A stretch of 64,000 bases of DNA. It comes from Mya arenaria. Its lineage: Eukaryota > Mollusca > Bivalvia > Myida > Myidae. Position 1 is the stretch's first letter. Every line of letters begins with the position of its first letter. The translations under genes and the position numbers were made by a program. This document shows positions 27,721-42,177 of the stretch, one piece after another. Under the pieces are notes generated by a model. It was not told the DNA's origin. It searched no databases and saw only the letters and a list, made by a program, of their open reading frames with translations. Location of the stretch: NCBI RefSeq assembly GCF_026914265.1, contig NC_069131.1:8944001-9008000 (forward strand), in the 5' to 3' direction.

Positions 27721-28539
27721 AGCAAATCTTTTTATTCATGATATATATACTTTTTTGTGATGATGTATCTGCATTTAATGAAATACTATTAGAAAACATT
27801 TGTTTCGAATATATGACTTATATGTGATGGACACAATGAAATAGCTATAAAACAAACGGTCCAACTTACTGAAGTGATGATATACGCATGATACTATCAG
27901 AGTATAGTGCGGTCTGAGCTCGTGCTTGGTACATATATAAGCTAAGCAACAACTCGAATGCATACAATTGGTCGGTTTAGTAATACGCCAAAGGAAATAA
28001 TCCACATTAAAATCAAATCGGTTCTTGGTGTATCCGGGTGTCACTCTTTACGAGTCATTTGGGCCATTACCTTTTATCTCCAAAAAGGTCTATTAAGTAT
28101 ACGTATTTATTTGTTTACCGGGCTTCTTTTAATGGTAATCAATGTATAATTGTATCCGGCTTCTGTTAATTTTAGTGCCTGTTCATCTTTTTGATCTTTC
28201 ATAGTTTCAAATTGCCGTGAGAAAACGAATTTGTTTGTCTGTTGTAGCGTATGATTATAGCTAGGGTGTTGTACTGAATAAAAAAGAATAATCGTTGAAT
28301 TTATATTTTCAATTGAAGGAAACATTCCGTCATGTAATTTAGAAAGATTATTTGTTGGCTCATGAGGTCACAAAGTTAATTTAGATTGTTTAGATCTTGC
28401 CCTATACACTATATTTTTGATCACACTGAATGTCATCACCCTTTAGAACAAATATGTGACGAATGCCCACGAATGTGACATTGACCTTTTGCACAACGCC
28501 AAACAAAAAAGGGGAGATAATAGCAATGAAATGTCCATT
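27721..28539. other. Intergenic, nothing recognised
   Basis: Several short frames on both strands, none with family features or a plausible splice context. Confidence 0.5.
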
Positions 28540-29095
28540 ATGTCTAACCAACATGGCTGGCGCATTTGCAAGACCGCACAACATTATGTTTAACCAACAT
28601 GGCTGGCGAATTTGCAAGACCGCGCGGCATTATGATTAACCAACATGGCTGGTGCATTTGCAAGACCGCACAGCCTTATGTCTAACCAACATGGCTGGCG
28701 AATTTGCAAGACCGCGCGGCATTATGATTAACCAACATGGCTGGTGCATTTGCAAGACCGCACAGCCTTATGTCTAACCAGCATGGCTGGCGAATTTGCA
28801 AGACCGCACAGCATTATGTCTAACCAACATGGCTGGCGCATTTGCAAGACCGCGCGGCATTGTGATGAACCAACATGGCTGGTGCATTTGCAAGACCACA
28901 TTGTAATATGTCTAACCAACATGGCTGGCGCATTTGCAAAACCACATGGCATTATGTCTAACCAACATGGCTGATGTATTTTCTATACCATATGTCGTTA
29001 TGTCTAACCAATATAGCTGGTGGCCTTGCAAGACTATATGTCATTATGTCTAACCAACATGGCTGGCACATTTGCAAGACCACATGGCATTATGT
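28540..29095. repeat. 46-bp satellite array, about 12 units
   Basis: The unit is taaccaacatggctggcgca, then TTTGCAAGACCGC, then ACAGCATTATGTC. It decays toward the right end. Because 46 is not a multiple of three, frames stay open only because the unit lacks stops in several phases. The short frames on both strands are not genes. Confidence 0.95.
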
Positions 29096-29611
29096 TTGTG
29101 CCATAGGATTGAAACTCCTCTATGCTTGACAACAATACAGCGTTGATCTTGCAAGTGCAACATTGCCTTTACTTGTCAAATACATACGGCAAGTTATTTC
29201 AAATTGCTTTAAACATAAAACAATACCATCCATATTTGACAAAGTACACTCTTATGTACTTTTATGCAGCATTCCATTGTTAACAAACACATAGTGTGAC
29301 CTTGACCTTAGAGGTAGGGGCACGGGCCTTGCACGCGACACGTAGTCCTGGTATTGACAAGCCCACCTATATAATTCGGTTTGCTCTTAGAGTGCCATGC
29401 CGAGGACGGTGCGATTTTGAAATGCCATCATACATAAGAAACTATTTGCAACATTATGCACTTCTTATAACCAAAGTCGTAGAGTCACGCCAACATCATT
29501 AAGACAAATGTTTGAATTTTCAAATTAAGCTATATAACCAGTGTAATCAGTAATAAATGAAAGAAAAACAGAACGCCTTTAATATAACTCAGTGTAATTG
29601 ATGTTAATCTG

Positions 29612-29895
29612 ATGGCACGTACGCACACACGCTCGCATCCAAGCACACACGTACCCACACGCACGCACGGTCACACACACACACACGTACGCACACACGC
29701 TCGCACCCAAGCACACACTTACCCAGATGTACGCACGGTCACACACACGCACGTACGCACACACGCTCGCACCCAAGCACACACGTACCCAGATGTACGC
29801 ATCACCACACTCACGCACCCACACAAACGCACGGTCACACACGCACGCACACACACAAACAACACAAACACACTAACGCACACACACACGTAAAA
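29612..29895. repeat. CA-rich minisatellite
   Basis: A unit of about 60 bp built from CACACACG, CTCGCACCCAAGCACACA and ACCCAGATGTACGCACGGTC is repeated about four times. The His/Thr-rich and Cys/Val-rich frames on the two strands are by-products. Confidence 0.9.
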
Positions 29896-30938
29896 TAATA
29901 GTTACACGTGTAACCAAGTATCTTAATTGGATGTCATTAGATCTTAAGAGTGCTTGATTCCTTTCTACATAAGTATAGTTCACTTACTTACTATGAATTA
30001 TAATCAGCACAGTATCTTTTATACGGGCTTGAAGACAATCGCGAATGTCTGTACAAGCCCTCTTACGGTTTGTACGTGTATGCAAGGGACTACTTCTTTT
30101 TTTTGCCGGAGTGATAGGCATTAAAAAATTTGGGCACCACTGAACCGTGAAAATGAGAACCAGAAAAGCTCGTCATACATTGTTCATATAAAGCGCGTGC
30201 ATGCCGGCAAGCAAATTGTACATGTTGAGGGCGGGGTTTGACCTCCGTTAACCAATGAAAATCAATATGGAAATACCCGAGGTACATGTACAATCCACCT
30301 TCGGCACTTCCATAAAAGGAGTGGAGAACACATATTATGAATACACGTCTAAAGAGTACTTCTTTTGACCGGAAATTATATTTCATTACTCTGCAATAAT
30401 AATACAAAACGAACAGGGTTTGTCATAACAATTTTTTTTTTTACCCCACATCTTAAAAAATACCGTCTAAACCGGATATCTAAATAATTAAGATAAATGT
30501 ATTTATGCGCATTTTACGACAGTATATGTAAACAATGATTTGCATATATCAATACCATGATGAAATAACACGGATTTAACGTTGTTTTCACGGTGAGTTG
30601 AACTAAGAATTATGCTTGTTATTGTAATTTCAATCGTTCATACGTTGCTGTTTGGACACCATAATGACATAACGTTGGTTTTTACGTAATGAACAAGCTA
30701 AGTTGATGCAATCGATATCCACATCATCAATCGATATGACCTTCAAGTCAGTTATGACTCATCACTATAGATGCCAAACTAACTGTTAACTGTGCTATTG
30801 TGTACTTTGTTTATTGTATTGTTAAATTAAAGTATTGATTAAAAATGTTAAAACTTAAGTAGTGAAAACTTAATCTAAAAAAACATTCGTTTTTCATTGA
30901 AAATCATTGTGCATGATTATGGTAAACCTGAGAAGAAA
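29896..30938. other. Intergenic, nothing recognised
   Basis: AT-rich DNA with a poly-T run at 30431. The minus frame 30090-30407 has no recognisable domain. Confidence 0.5.
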
Positions 30939-31022
30939 AGTGAGCCTGGTGTGGGGCTCAGACTCATGACCACAGGAACACTAGCACGGCGCTCTTGCCA
31001 ACTGAGTTAAACGGGCAGCTGG
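30939..31022 (-). mobile_element. tRNA-derived SINE head
   Basis: On the minus strand, TTTAACTCAGTTGGCAAGAG is a box A region and CATGAGTCTGAGCCCC a degenerate box B. The order and spacing are tRNA-like but the B box is altered, which suggests a SINE rather than a functional gene. Confidence 0.6.
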
Positions 31023-31055
31023 TTCCAACTCACACAGACTAGACTCGTCCGTCCA

Positions 31056-31157
31056 TTAAAGGGGCTGTCTCACAGATGATAAAATAGCGAAAAAAAGAGA
31101 GAAAATTGTCGAAAAATATCATAAATTTGGCATCGATCTGTGACACAGTCCCTTTAA
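31056..31157. mobile_element. 102-bp MITE with TTAAAGGGGCTGTCTCACAG ends
   Basis: The left end ttaaaggggctgtctcacag and the right end ctgtgacacagtccctttaa are inverted repeats, with an A-rich core. It is in the same family as the element at 27214-27720. Confidence 0.8.
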
Positions 31158-34100
31158 TCATTTAGGCCGACATGTAAGCACTCCTGCTCTTTTACTGCTG
31201 CCACGAGTGTGGGTAACCTGAGTGTAATTATGCCCAGTTTAAAAATTAAAAATGTTTATTGAATTAATATTTTTTTGTCATGGCGGAGTGGGGCAGATAA
31301 CTCGCGAAAACTTTCAGCGATAAAGATGTATGAATGAAATTACAGAAAAAACACTTCAGCACAAACAATGAAATCAAATGTTTAGTAATTCATAATTTGA
31401 TTTACAGGGGAAGGTTCGGCTGGGGTTTCCCCTCCCGACAACCATCAAATTTGGCATGTTTGACCTGGTTTCAACAAGCATTATAATGTGAGTATTATAG
31501 ATTATGAACCCGGGGGAGGTTTAAGCATAAAAGGCAGTGTTTCTTTTTGGCAGAATTACATGATAACACTAGAGCTTACAGCGTCTTACCGGTGATTTTT
31601 TAACAAGGTTTTCTTTAGGCAAGATGAAATGTATTGACATGTCTCGCTTAAACTGGCACATATTTCCGCACAGAATTTCTTTAAGTTAACCTCTCTTCAA
31701 AATTATTCAGCTGAAGGCATGTATAGAAAAACTCTTTCCTACAAAGTAAAAAATGACATTTAAGTAATTAATTATTTAAATGGGGTGGGTTCGGGAGGGG
31801 TTTTCCCTCACGACAAGCAATGTTTATGATACCTTTTTTCTCCTGCATATAATCAGAAAATGCGGGGTCATCAGTTCAGCACAAAAAAGTGGCGGTTTTT
31901 GCAATATTTTTCAGAAGTTTTTAACAATTGCTTGTAGATCAGTGATTTTTCTTCATGCAGTGTGCAATTTACTCTTCCTAACAGCTGTTTCGACTTGAGA
32001 TAGGATATGGTCGAGAAAAAATTTCCTTCTCAATTTGTTCTTAAAACACAGTCTATATGAATTACTTAAAAAGGGATATTGTTTATGTAAAATTAACAAG
32101 ACATTTACAATGCCAGCTCTAATATAGTAAAGCGTAGGCATAGCAAAATTCAAAACATTTTTATTATATATGCATTGTGGTGATTTAAAGACATTTATAA
32201 ACAATAAAAACAATCTTTCACTGTTTCAAACATACTGAGATATTTTTTACTGTTTGAAACTTCAGCCAGCTCTCAAATAAATATTGGATCCAATTAATTT
32301 AAACTGGTAGGCCAGAGATGTGTTAATTGAGTATGTTGTATATACTATAAGGGTGTCAATGAGTGTATGTTTGGGTAGGTGTTGTGTTATTTTTTCTTTC
32401 TTATTTTAAACAGACCCGGGAGGAAATGATGATGAAGCAGCCAGACAGCCCGCCTGCCACCCCGCCGAGCAGTACTTGGTGTATGCAAACATGCCGACAT
32501 GTTAAAATTTGTTAGCACTTCAAGATCATATAATGGAAAATTGTATCCAAACTGAAGTATAAAGTGAGTAAGTTTGGTCATATAAGCCCATTGATACTGT
32601 TTGTTCCATTCCTAATTGAATTTCTTTCATGTTGTTTGTCAATCATGTCTGGTGCGGCTTTTATGATAATATTATTTTATAATGAAACTGCTGACTTGTA
32701 TTAGTCTTTGGTCTGTATTGTGCATCTAATCGCACAATTGACTGAAGCATTAGTGTGCATATGATTTTCAGCTTATGGACAAGAAAAAATCTACTTCAAC
32801 AATCACAGCAACACAATGAGATCCCTATTTTTAAAAAAAATAATGCCACCTTTCATTAATTCATTAATCAATTCTATCAATCATTCATATATATTCATTA
32901 ATTCATTCATTTATTCAGTTTATACATTGACATTTCTCAAGGCAAAAGAAATGAAAAAAGTGAGCCGCTTTCATAAAGATTAAAGCCTTCTCCCTTCATG
33001 CAAGTATATTCAGGTTTGATCTCTTCTTTCGTTTCATCTTTTATTACCTGAAGATATAAATTATATATCTGTACAACCTCCTTTTAATTAAATAGTTAAC
33101 AAAATAAATTTTTGTGAAAAACTAAAACAAAACGACTGGTAAATCGGGTAAATACAGTGTGCCATAGATCTTCCAGATTTGGGATGAACCTAGGTTCTAA
33201 AAATGTACAGAATGAACCAGCAAGCATTTTCGTAAATGAGGCGATTTAACGCCAAAATTGGCTATCTGCATTCGGAAAACAATAGCAATACTGTTATTGC
33301 CCAAAACAAAGCATCGGATGGGGTTTGTACGCAAGAGAACGTATTAAATAGTTGTTTTGAAGCAAAAAATGCACTGAGTGAGTCGGGAAGCCTAGTAAGA
33401 ACGTGCATTGTTTTCACGAGATATTTTAATACAGACATCTAAACATCTAACAAGCGTCTTCGTAAACGAGAAATTGCTCTTCATTCGGTGCACAAGTTCG
33501 TTTCTAAAAATTATCGTTGAAACATACAGAAAACAGTGATAATACTCACCGAATCGAGGAAGTTTTCCACTCAAAACAATGAACCGGGAAGCATGGACGC
33601 ACCTGACATTACTGCCCTTGTGTACTGGACTGTAGACCCGATATCAAAATAATTATACAGTTGAAAAGCACATTCAAAAAAGCCTCGTCGTCCTTGCCAT
33701 ATGAATATTCGTAAATTAAGGCTCTGTGCTTAACTTGAAAGAACATGTTCTCTAAAGTTTGCGACTTGTTTATATAAAACAGCTAGTTGTTCTTGTTGGC
33801 CCGAGAGGCCAAAAATGCCGGCCGCGATGTATTGTACAACATGTGTTTCATAAAAAGAACTATGATTCCGGCAATAACACTTCAAGCCCGTAGAGGCAGC
33901 GCCTTAGTTCATATTATTGTTATGTGGATTTCATTCGTTGGTATGCAACTGATAAAGGAGCATGTGTTCTATGTATTTGGCGTTACCCTGTGCCATTAAA
34001 CGGGGTTTATGTTTAAACTTTTGGCTACTGAGCTTGTTTCTGTAGTTTTTCACATTAAGTATTGTACTTGACTTTCTACATTTCATACTTTTCTGTCTTT

Positions 34101-37100
34101 ATTACTAATATAAAATGAATTGCAAGCTTTTAACACGTATGATCTTTTCATATAAACAAACATTAAACATAAGACATAACACACACTCACACGCAAATGT
34201 TTTTACAAATTTGTGAAGATATAACAATCTGGTTTGGAACCTCAATACATTTTTGAACAATATGGACAGAGCGTCGCTTGTGTAAGTATTAATAGAATAA
34301 AACCTAAATTTGCAGCCAGTGCAATTGCAGATATGCAATCATTAAGAACTAGGCTTTATCTTTAGGAATTTCAACTTTCGCTGGAATTTAAAGGTCCGCC
34401 TATTGCCATACATTCGATACACACTTCCCGTTTCAGATTTCGCTATTTGTAGTAAGTTTGATGACCTAAAGTAATATCATAATGATTAAAAAGGACTCGT
34501 TCGCTAAATTCAGTACGACTAACCTTAATCATCAACCTTAGCAGATGATAACGAAACAAACACTGTCACGAGGCACCCAAAACATTGCCAACTTTGGAGT
34601 TTATCAGGCTAATGGCGTTCTCTATCGATTTCTCCTCTCAGTGCAAAAGTAGCGTAGACATAAGCTAGTTTAGCAATTATTAATATATTGGACGCATGGC
34701 TAGATTAAGGCAGATAAGAAATACAGATTTTATGGGGGTCATAAAAGTGACCAGTTTTTAGGCTGTAGGCCGCTAGGCCTGCAGACTTTTATAACCGTAT
34801 CTCGGAAATCGCATCGGCAGATCGACATAACATTTTTAACTTTTAGCGAATTGATGCGCGCACGGGCGTATCAACCCCAGCGCGGTTAGAACTGCGGTGG
34901 TCACCGACTTAATTTACAATAACATTTACATCGAAAATACCTAGTAAGCAATCTGCTCTAATTGCTACGGACTGCGACCTGCATATTTTTATAAATATAA
35001 TATAGCGCTGTAAGGAGTCTTCAGTCTATGTTATGCGGTTAATATAGTTTGAAAAAGATGCTTTTTGCGTAATATAACGCAATTGATACATATTTTGATA
35101 TCGGCGAATTACAGATTGCAATAAAGAAAAGCAGAATCCGCAAATAGTAGCAAAATGAACGCTTACTGAATCAAATACATGTATTGTATACCTGTGTTTA
35201 GATTTTGCTTCGGCCGAGGACCGATAATATCTACATGTACATTGTAGTTAAGAATAGAATGTGGGTCATCGCATATAGACAGGTTTATTCCCCGGAAATA
35301 AACTCTGAGAAGTCGTTAAAAGACGGATAAATATGGATCGTATTATGATGCTACAAATGCTAATTAGCCGTAAGATATCAAACCATAATGTTTTAAATGA
35401 AATTATGATACTTCATTTTATCCTACAATCAGTTTTTTTCATAAATATAATAAGTGTTTTAAATTGCCTAAATCGGCTATTACTTGATTTTTTTTTATTG
35501 AGATTGTTAGTTTTTAATTGTGCTTGTAAAATCTTGTGTAACTACATACGAACAACCTTTTAGCCAATTACTAAATGAATATCATACACTTTTACAATTC
35601 AAATCAAACCGCGTAAAGCGTTGACAAGCTATCGACCTGCTACAATTTTTGTCATAGTCATGTTATGCCGAATGAAACGGAAAGTGTGTGAATATTTCTT
35701 AGTTTGTCTCAGTAAGTTCAGTCCAATATCTTGAGCATGTAGCATAATGCATATGCATATTAAAAAACACAACTGATATAAACTCATTTTGTCCACGAGT
35801 GACATATGTTGAGGGCATTATTAAGATACATGTACATAAAGCATACAGGGAAGAAATAGTATGTGGGTGATTCGACCCTGAGGTATTTGGCGTTGAAGAA
35901 GGAAGTCTTAAGCATAAACCTAATTAATATGTCTAATGCATTTTGTTGGGATGCATTTGGTTAAGCTCAAATACGACTCAAGTCAAGTTTGAAGTGTAGA
36001 GAAGGGTTACTAAAAATTCCTTAATGCTTTATCCGCAGCAGTGCATTGTATATGAAACAAAAGCTCCAGATAAAGTTTTATATGATATTGAGTATTACTC
36101 CATACCTTATAAGTAACAATATGGCGTATTCCACATTTCAAGTGACTTATACTTCATGATCTCATTGAGAATCAACATTAAACTCTAAAAGTTTTTGCGA
36201 AGGAAATTATGAGCGAGCATATTCTATCTTTAGATGTTTATGTTTATAAATATGTTTAACATTTACATGATTTAGAAGATTATATACTCACAAAACGTTG
36301 CAGGCCGAAAGCCATTCAACGCTTTAAGCGCTTTGATTATAATATACGTTTGATGGAAAATTTAGTTTTAGACGATTTTAGAATTGGCCATAATTGAGTA
36401 GAGCTGTTCTGCAGAGGAAACGTTGGTTGAATGCACAGTTCCTGAACATCGATTTTCTACTGTTTTTACATAAATGGTAAAAAAGGACCAAAAGATATTT
36501 TTAAATTCAATTTTACGAAAAGTGCATTTGAAAGAGAGAAAAATTCTGCATCGTAATCCATTGGAAGCTAAGCGATCGGATGTCTATAATAACAAAACAA
36601 ATTTCAGCTCCTTCTTAATTCATTGTAACTTTGGGTGACCAACAAAACCCTAAAAAAGGACCAAAATGTAAAAATCATAGAATTAAAACAAAAACATCAT
36701 CATAAAGGCCAAGAATTATCCTAACATATATGTAGGAAGTAAGTTGATCTATTGAAAGACTAATTCGTGAGAACTGTTTAACCATATTTTCCCTATATAA
36801 CTCTATAGCTACATCGGATTTCTCCAAAGTTGGCAATTTGCTGGCTAATTGAAAAAAAAAAACTATTAAAATGCTCTTTCACATCTACTTAAAGTTAGTT
36901 TTTGGTTTGACTGAGCTGGTTGGTTGCATCTTACTTTACGGCAATGTAAAACGAAAACATCAAACGTTAATGGAAAGAGTGGTAAATGCTATTAAATCAG
37001 TCGATAGTGCGCTTAATCGGTATGTGCCGATATAATGAGATTGATGGCAAATTAAAGATGCACTCTTACTCCCAAATATTTAGCACAATTAATACAAATG

Positions 37101-37349
37101 TTTTGATATACCAAAAAGGATGAATAAATGTCCAAAAGAATAGTTCTTATGAAGTATACCGAGTTAAATTTAAAAGAAATGTGCAGAAAATATGGTATTT
37201 CAACCTTAGGAGACGATAGTAGATCACAGTAAATATTTAAAAATTAACACTCACCAATCATTTAATATTTTGGCGTGTTCAGCTATTAATTACACGGTTA
37301 CAATCGTATTATCAGTTATTAGTATTTTAAATGCATTATTTGGTAGGTA
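31158..37349. other. Long AT-rich stretch without recognised genes
   Basis: No frame above about 90 codons, no signal-peptide frame followed by plausible exons, and no large repeat. Local items are an ATTC-rich simple repeat at 32850-32940 and the frame at 33787-33999, whose hydrophobic C-terminal half gives no family match I can name. Unseen exons of a spliced gene cannot be excluded. Confidence 0.45.
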
Positions 37350-37436
37350 GTTAAAGGTTTATCACTCAACATGTATTTTTGTTATACGTGTGTATGTATT
37401 GATTTTGAATAAGAGTGTCACTTTAAGTCAATCAAA
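37350..37436 (+). repeat. Dispersed repeat flanking the 24-bp minisatellite
   Basis: The words gttaaaggtttatcactcaa and attttgaataagagtgtcac recur at 39975-40048 in the same orientation and at about 62908-62975 inverted. The first two copies bracket the 24-bp minisatellite. Confidence 0.75.
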
Positions 37437-37531
37437 GAGTTACAACTTATACGTAGTTAAAGCGATGGGATTTGCTACAACGAAAGGTAATGTCAATGTT
37501 AGTAGAAAGACAAATTTAAGTAAAGGTTTGA

Positions 37532-39159
37532 TCGAGGTGGACACCATAGAAACATCCGAGGTGGACACCATAGAAACATCTGAGGTCGACACAATAGAAA
37601 CATCCGTGGTCGGCACCATAGATACATCCGAGGTCGACACCATAGAAACATCCGAGGACGACACCATAGAAACATCCGAGGTCGACACCATAGAAACATC
37701 CGAGGTCGACACCATAGAAATATCCGAGGTCGACACCATAGAAACATCGAGGTCGACACCATAGAAATATCCGAGGTCGACAACATAGAAACATCGAGGT
37801 AGACACAACAGAAACATCCGAGGTCGACACCATAGAAACATCCGAGGTCGATACCATAGAAACATCCGAGGTCGACACCATAGAAATATCCGAGGTCGAC
37901 ACAGAAACAACCGAGGTCGACACCATATAGACATCCGAGGTCGACACCATAGAAACATCCGAGGTCGACACCATAGAAACATCGAGTTCGACACCATAGA
38001 AGCATCCGAGGTCGACACCATGGAAACATCCGAGGTCGACACCATAGAAACATCGAGTTCGACACCATAGAAACATCGAGATCGACACAATTGAAACGTC
38101 CGAGGTCGACACCATAAGAATATCTGAGGTCAACACCAAAGAAACATCCGAGGTCGACACAATAGAAACATCCAAGGTCGACACCATAGATACATCCGAG
38201 GTCGACACAAAAGAAACATCCGAGGTCGACACCATAGAAATATCCGAGGTCGACACCATAGAAACATCGAGGTCGACAACATAGAAATATCCGAGGTCGA
38301 CAACACAGAATCATCGAGGTAGACACCATAGAAACATCCGAGGTCGACACCATAGAAACATCCGAGGTCAATACCATAGAAACATTCGAGGTCAATACCA
38401 TAGAAACATTCGAGGTCGACACCATAGAAATATCCGAGGTCGACACCATAGAAACAACCGAGGTCGACACCATAGAAACATCCGAGGTCGACACCATAGA
38501 AACATCCGAGGTCGACACCATAGAAACATCGAGTTCGACACCATAGAAACATCCGAGGTCGACACCATAGAAACATCCGAGGTCGACACCATAGAAACGT
38601 CGAGTTCGACACCATAGAAACATCGAGGTCGACACAATAGAAACGTCCGAGGTCGACACCATAAAAATATCCGAGGTCGACACCAAAGAAACATCCGAGG
38701 TCGACACAATAGAAACATCCAAGGTTGACACCATAGCTACATCCGAGGTCGACACCATAGAAACATCCGAGGTCGACACCATAGAAATATCCGAGGTCGA
38801 CACCATAGAAACATCGAGGTCGACACCATAGAAGTATCCGAGGTCGAAAACACAGAAACATCCGAGGTCGACACCATAGAAACATCCGAGGTCGACACCA
38901 TAGAAACATCCGAGGTCGACACCATAAAAATATCCGAGGGCGACACCATAGAAACATCCAAGGTCGCCATTGAAACATCCGAGGTCGACACCATAGAAAC
39001 ATCCGAGGTCGACAACATATAAACATCGAGGTCGACACCATATAAACATCGAGGTCGACAACATAGAAACATTCGAAGTTGACACCATAGAAACATCCGA
39101 GGTCGACACCATAGAAACATCGAGGTCGACACCATAGAAACATCGAGATCGACACCATT
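37532..39159. repeat. 24-bp minisatellite, about 68 units
   Basis: The unit is cgaggtcgacaccatagaaa then CATC. Most units are 24 bp (eight codons); some are 23 bp, so the phase drifts. All three minus frames lack stops, producing a 556-codon frame at 37499-39169 that cycles through SDVSMVST, GVDLGCFY and FLWCRPRM. Plus-strand reading gives EVDTIETS. The frame drift and absence of flanking gene structure argue against coding. Confidence 0.93.
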
Positions 39160-39401
39160 GCGTTGACATTTTGTTATGGTAACAGGCAGACTACTTTATT
39201 AAAAAATAATACTGCAAGGAATTGACATTTTTTCACCAGGACGATTTAACAATAAGTTGCTATCCGTGTTTCTTTCCCAAAAGCAATCAAAACAAAGTAC
39301 AAGGTACGCATTTATTTAAGGATTGATCGCATTTTTTCTTGCGTTTATGCTGTATCAACGCAGTACGGCACGCGAGCAAAATCCATGAAGGGCACTAGCT
39401 C

Positions 39402-39475
39402 TTCTTGGTCATTTGGTCGCTTGCCCTACTGCATATATTTCTTGGTCATTTGGTCGCTTGCCCTACTGCATATAT
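39402..39475. repeat. 37-bp tandem duplication beside a dispersed repeat
   Basis: The text ttggtcatttggtcgcttgc is repeated 37 bp apart. The preceding 39320-39385 resembles 20097-20180 (gcgtttatgctgtat, GGCACGCGAGCAAA), which marks another dispersed element. Confidence 0.75.
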
Positions 39476-39961
39476 ATTGTTACCGTTTCAGACGAAGTAC
39501 CTGACAAGACAACGCATCGTTTGCTTTAATGGGATAATCAGTAAGCCTTAATAAAACGAACCGGAAAGGCCACCTTCCAGGAGCTTGCAAAGACGACCTT
39601 AATGCCATACGCGATAAAATGCTTTAATACTAAACGTTACATAACAAACACACACAATAAGCACAAAATCAGTAAGCTTCAATTCAGGACAGACGCACAC
39701 ACGCACACACAAACCGCGAATGAAAGGCAATTGCAACTTAAAGCCGAGGTCACACAATACCTTCGATTACTCGTGGACCTTTAGTTTGATTGTATGTGTA
39801 TGTTTAAATTGTACGTAATTTATACTGTTGACAGAAAATAACAATACAATATAGTTAATATTATAAAAGCAACAACATTGATTGTAGCCACAAATCTAAG
39901 TCTAGACCAAAATGTGCCAATCTTAAAGCGAAACATTGCGCGATGATTGGTGCACTAGTAA

Positions 39962-40048
39962 GTTACTTAAGTTAAAGGTTTATCAGTCAAAATTGATGTT
40001 TGCTTTGCATGTGTATATATTGATTTTGAATAAGAGTGTCACTTTAAA
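39962..40048 (+). repeat. Second copy of the dispersed repeat
   Basis: It shares gttaaaggtttatcagtcaa and ttgattttgaataagagtgt with 37350-37436. Confidence 0.75.
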
Positions 40049-42177
40049 ATACTTTTGTATATAAGATATTGCATACCAGGCTGCACGAGTGATGTACGGT
40101 ATATTACGGGACACAAATCGCCTATCTTTGCTTATAGACTATCCAATTGAACTTTTTGATAAAACTTTGATACCAATTGCGGGCTACAGAAAAAAACGAT
40201 GTTTAAGAAGAAAGACTTCAACTACGATTCCTTAAGAATTATTTTTAAAGATTAAACGGTGTACTCAACGGTAAAAGTGGGGTTATACCGCTTTCTGTTG
40301 ATATTGAAGGTCAAAGACAAAATTACTATATATAAACAACACTACATTGGTGTATTCTATTCGATTTACCCATGAGTATAAATTTCGTATCATATACGTA
40401 ACTTTCATAATTAAACTGGATGGTTTTATCAACTTCTAAATACTTATTTTAACAGCTTACATTTTATATTTAACACTAGATTCACTTATCCGCTATAAAA
40501 TATTTACTTACTTATAGAAACTACAGAACGTTGATGTCAATGATAATAATGATGGTTTACAATCTATTCTGACTATTCTAAAAATAGATGAAGATTATGT
40601 TAATAGTATAGTAATTTGGTCATGTCTTCGTGCCCAGTGTTCAATTTAAAAATGCTTTCCTGCATAAACTGTTATACACCAGTCAATTGTAAACACGCCT
40701 CCTCACCCCAATAGCGGGGACTTTCGGTCAAGCCAATCCCAGGTAAAATCTCCGCCCAGTGGGGACAAATTGCTGTTCAAGAATGAGTTAATAATAAACT
40801 ATAAGAAAAAAACACACTTGGAAAACTGATTTTCCACGAATGACAGTAACGTCAACAGCGCAAAACCTTGCGTATAAATCCTCCATCAAGTAGAGGCGTA
40901 GGAAAAACACTTTTCCTTTATCTATTTTTTAATAAATTAAAAAACAACAACAACAAAGCTTCTAATATAGGCAGGAAATTTGTTGATTTCAGTGTGAGTT
41001 CGTATTTAAATTCACTCGTGGTCATTGAAAAAACAATATTTTCTATTACACTCGTGAAATAAAATACGATCTTTCACTGAACAACAATTTTCCATGGAAA
41101 CAAGGCTCGAATAATCATACACCAAACATATCGTTATTGTCTAGTCTTTTCGCTATCAGGCGGTAGAGTAAGAAGACGTTTTAAAGACGCCTGGTGAATG
41201 ATGCTTGTCTTTAAGTGCTTTTTTTATTTTTTATAAATCTCTCGTTTAATACGCCCAATATGTGTACATACAGGTATTGGAGGACCATTTAAAGGTCGGC
41301 GAGAGTCGTTTAGAAATGTTTTTTTTATAATTCTACTATAATATATATTATATACAAATATTGTTTAATACAAATTGTAATAACAATAAATGACTTTAAA
41401 ATATAATTATATGAATGTGTTTGTGAAACGTTGTCATGCCCGTGACCGCCGAGCGACCACTTTTAGCCTATCTATTCTTGACAATTACGTTTTGTCCACT
41501 TTAAAGCTGCACTCACACAGATTTAACGTTTTGACAACTATTTTATTTTTTGTCTTGAAACGAGCCAATTTTTGTGAAAATCCATGACAATCAGTTATAC
41601 AAGACTGCTGACAAAAAATCAGATCGCAGATTTTAATACATGTATTTAAGTTCAAAATTTGATGTTTTATGCATTTTTCTTAAACCGTTAGTAGCGGTTT
41701 AAGCCATATAACACATTACTTTTCGAACGGAAATATTAAAATCTGCGATCTGATTTTAAATCTGAACTCTGCCCATTCGTTTAAGCAGAGATAGTGGGCA
41801 ATTTGGATGGACAACAGTTTGAACAATGTTACTATCGTCTTTGTATAAATGAATAATAAATGATTAACATACACGCGAAAAATATAAGGAAATAGATTTT
41901 TCAAATATTTAAAGAAAAGACAAATGTTAGAAAACGGGTTTAAAAGGTGTCTGACGCATTCCTATACAGCTCACACCCAGCCGAAAATGATTCTAAATAT
42001 TTGTAAATAAATCTTGCTGTATTTTGTTTAAGATCGTGGGTTATTCCGTTCCTTAAAGCGATAAGTTAACTGTCCCTACTAAACGAACACTAACAGCGTT
42101 ATCTGACGTTGTCATGAGAATATTTACACTTATAAATGGTCAAAAATGTCAGAGGCATGCCTCCGGGAAACTATACA
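40049..42177. other. Intergenic, one partial MITE
   Basis: No gene recognised. The interval 40676-40790 is a truncated relative of the 18994-19283 MITE (caccagtcaattgtaaacac, then GGGGACTTTCGGTC). The words atcagatcgcagattttaat and its approximate inverse near 41735 form an imperfect inverted pair. Confidence 0.5.

Noticed and set aside
28728..28974. Overlapping frames on both strands (MSNQHGW-like repeats)
   Set aside because: 46-bp satellite translation; a three-unit period in several frames shows it is a by-product.
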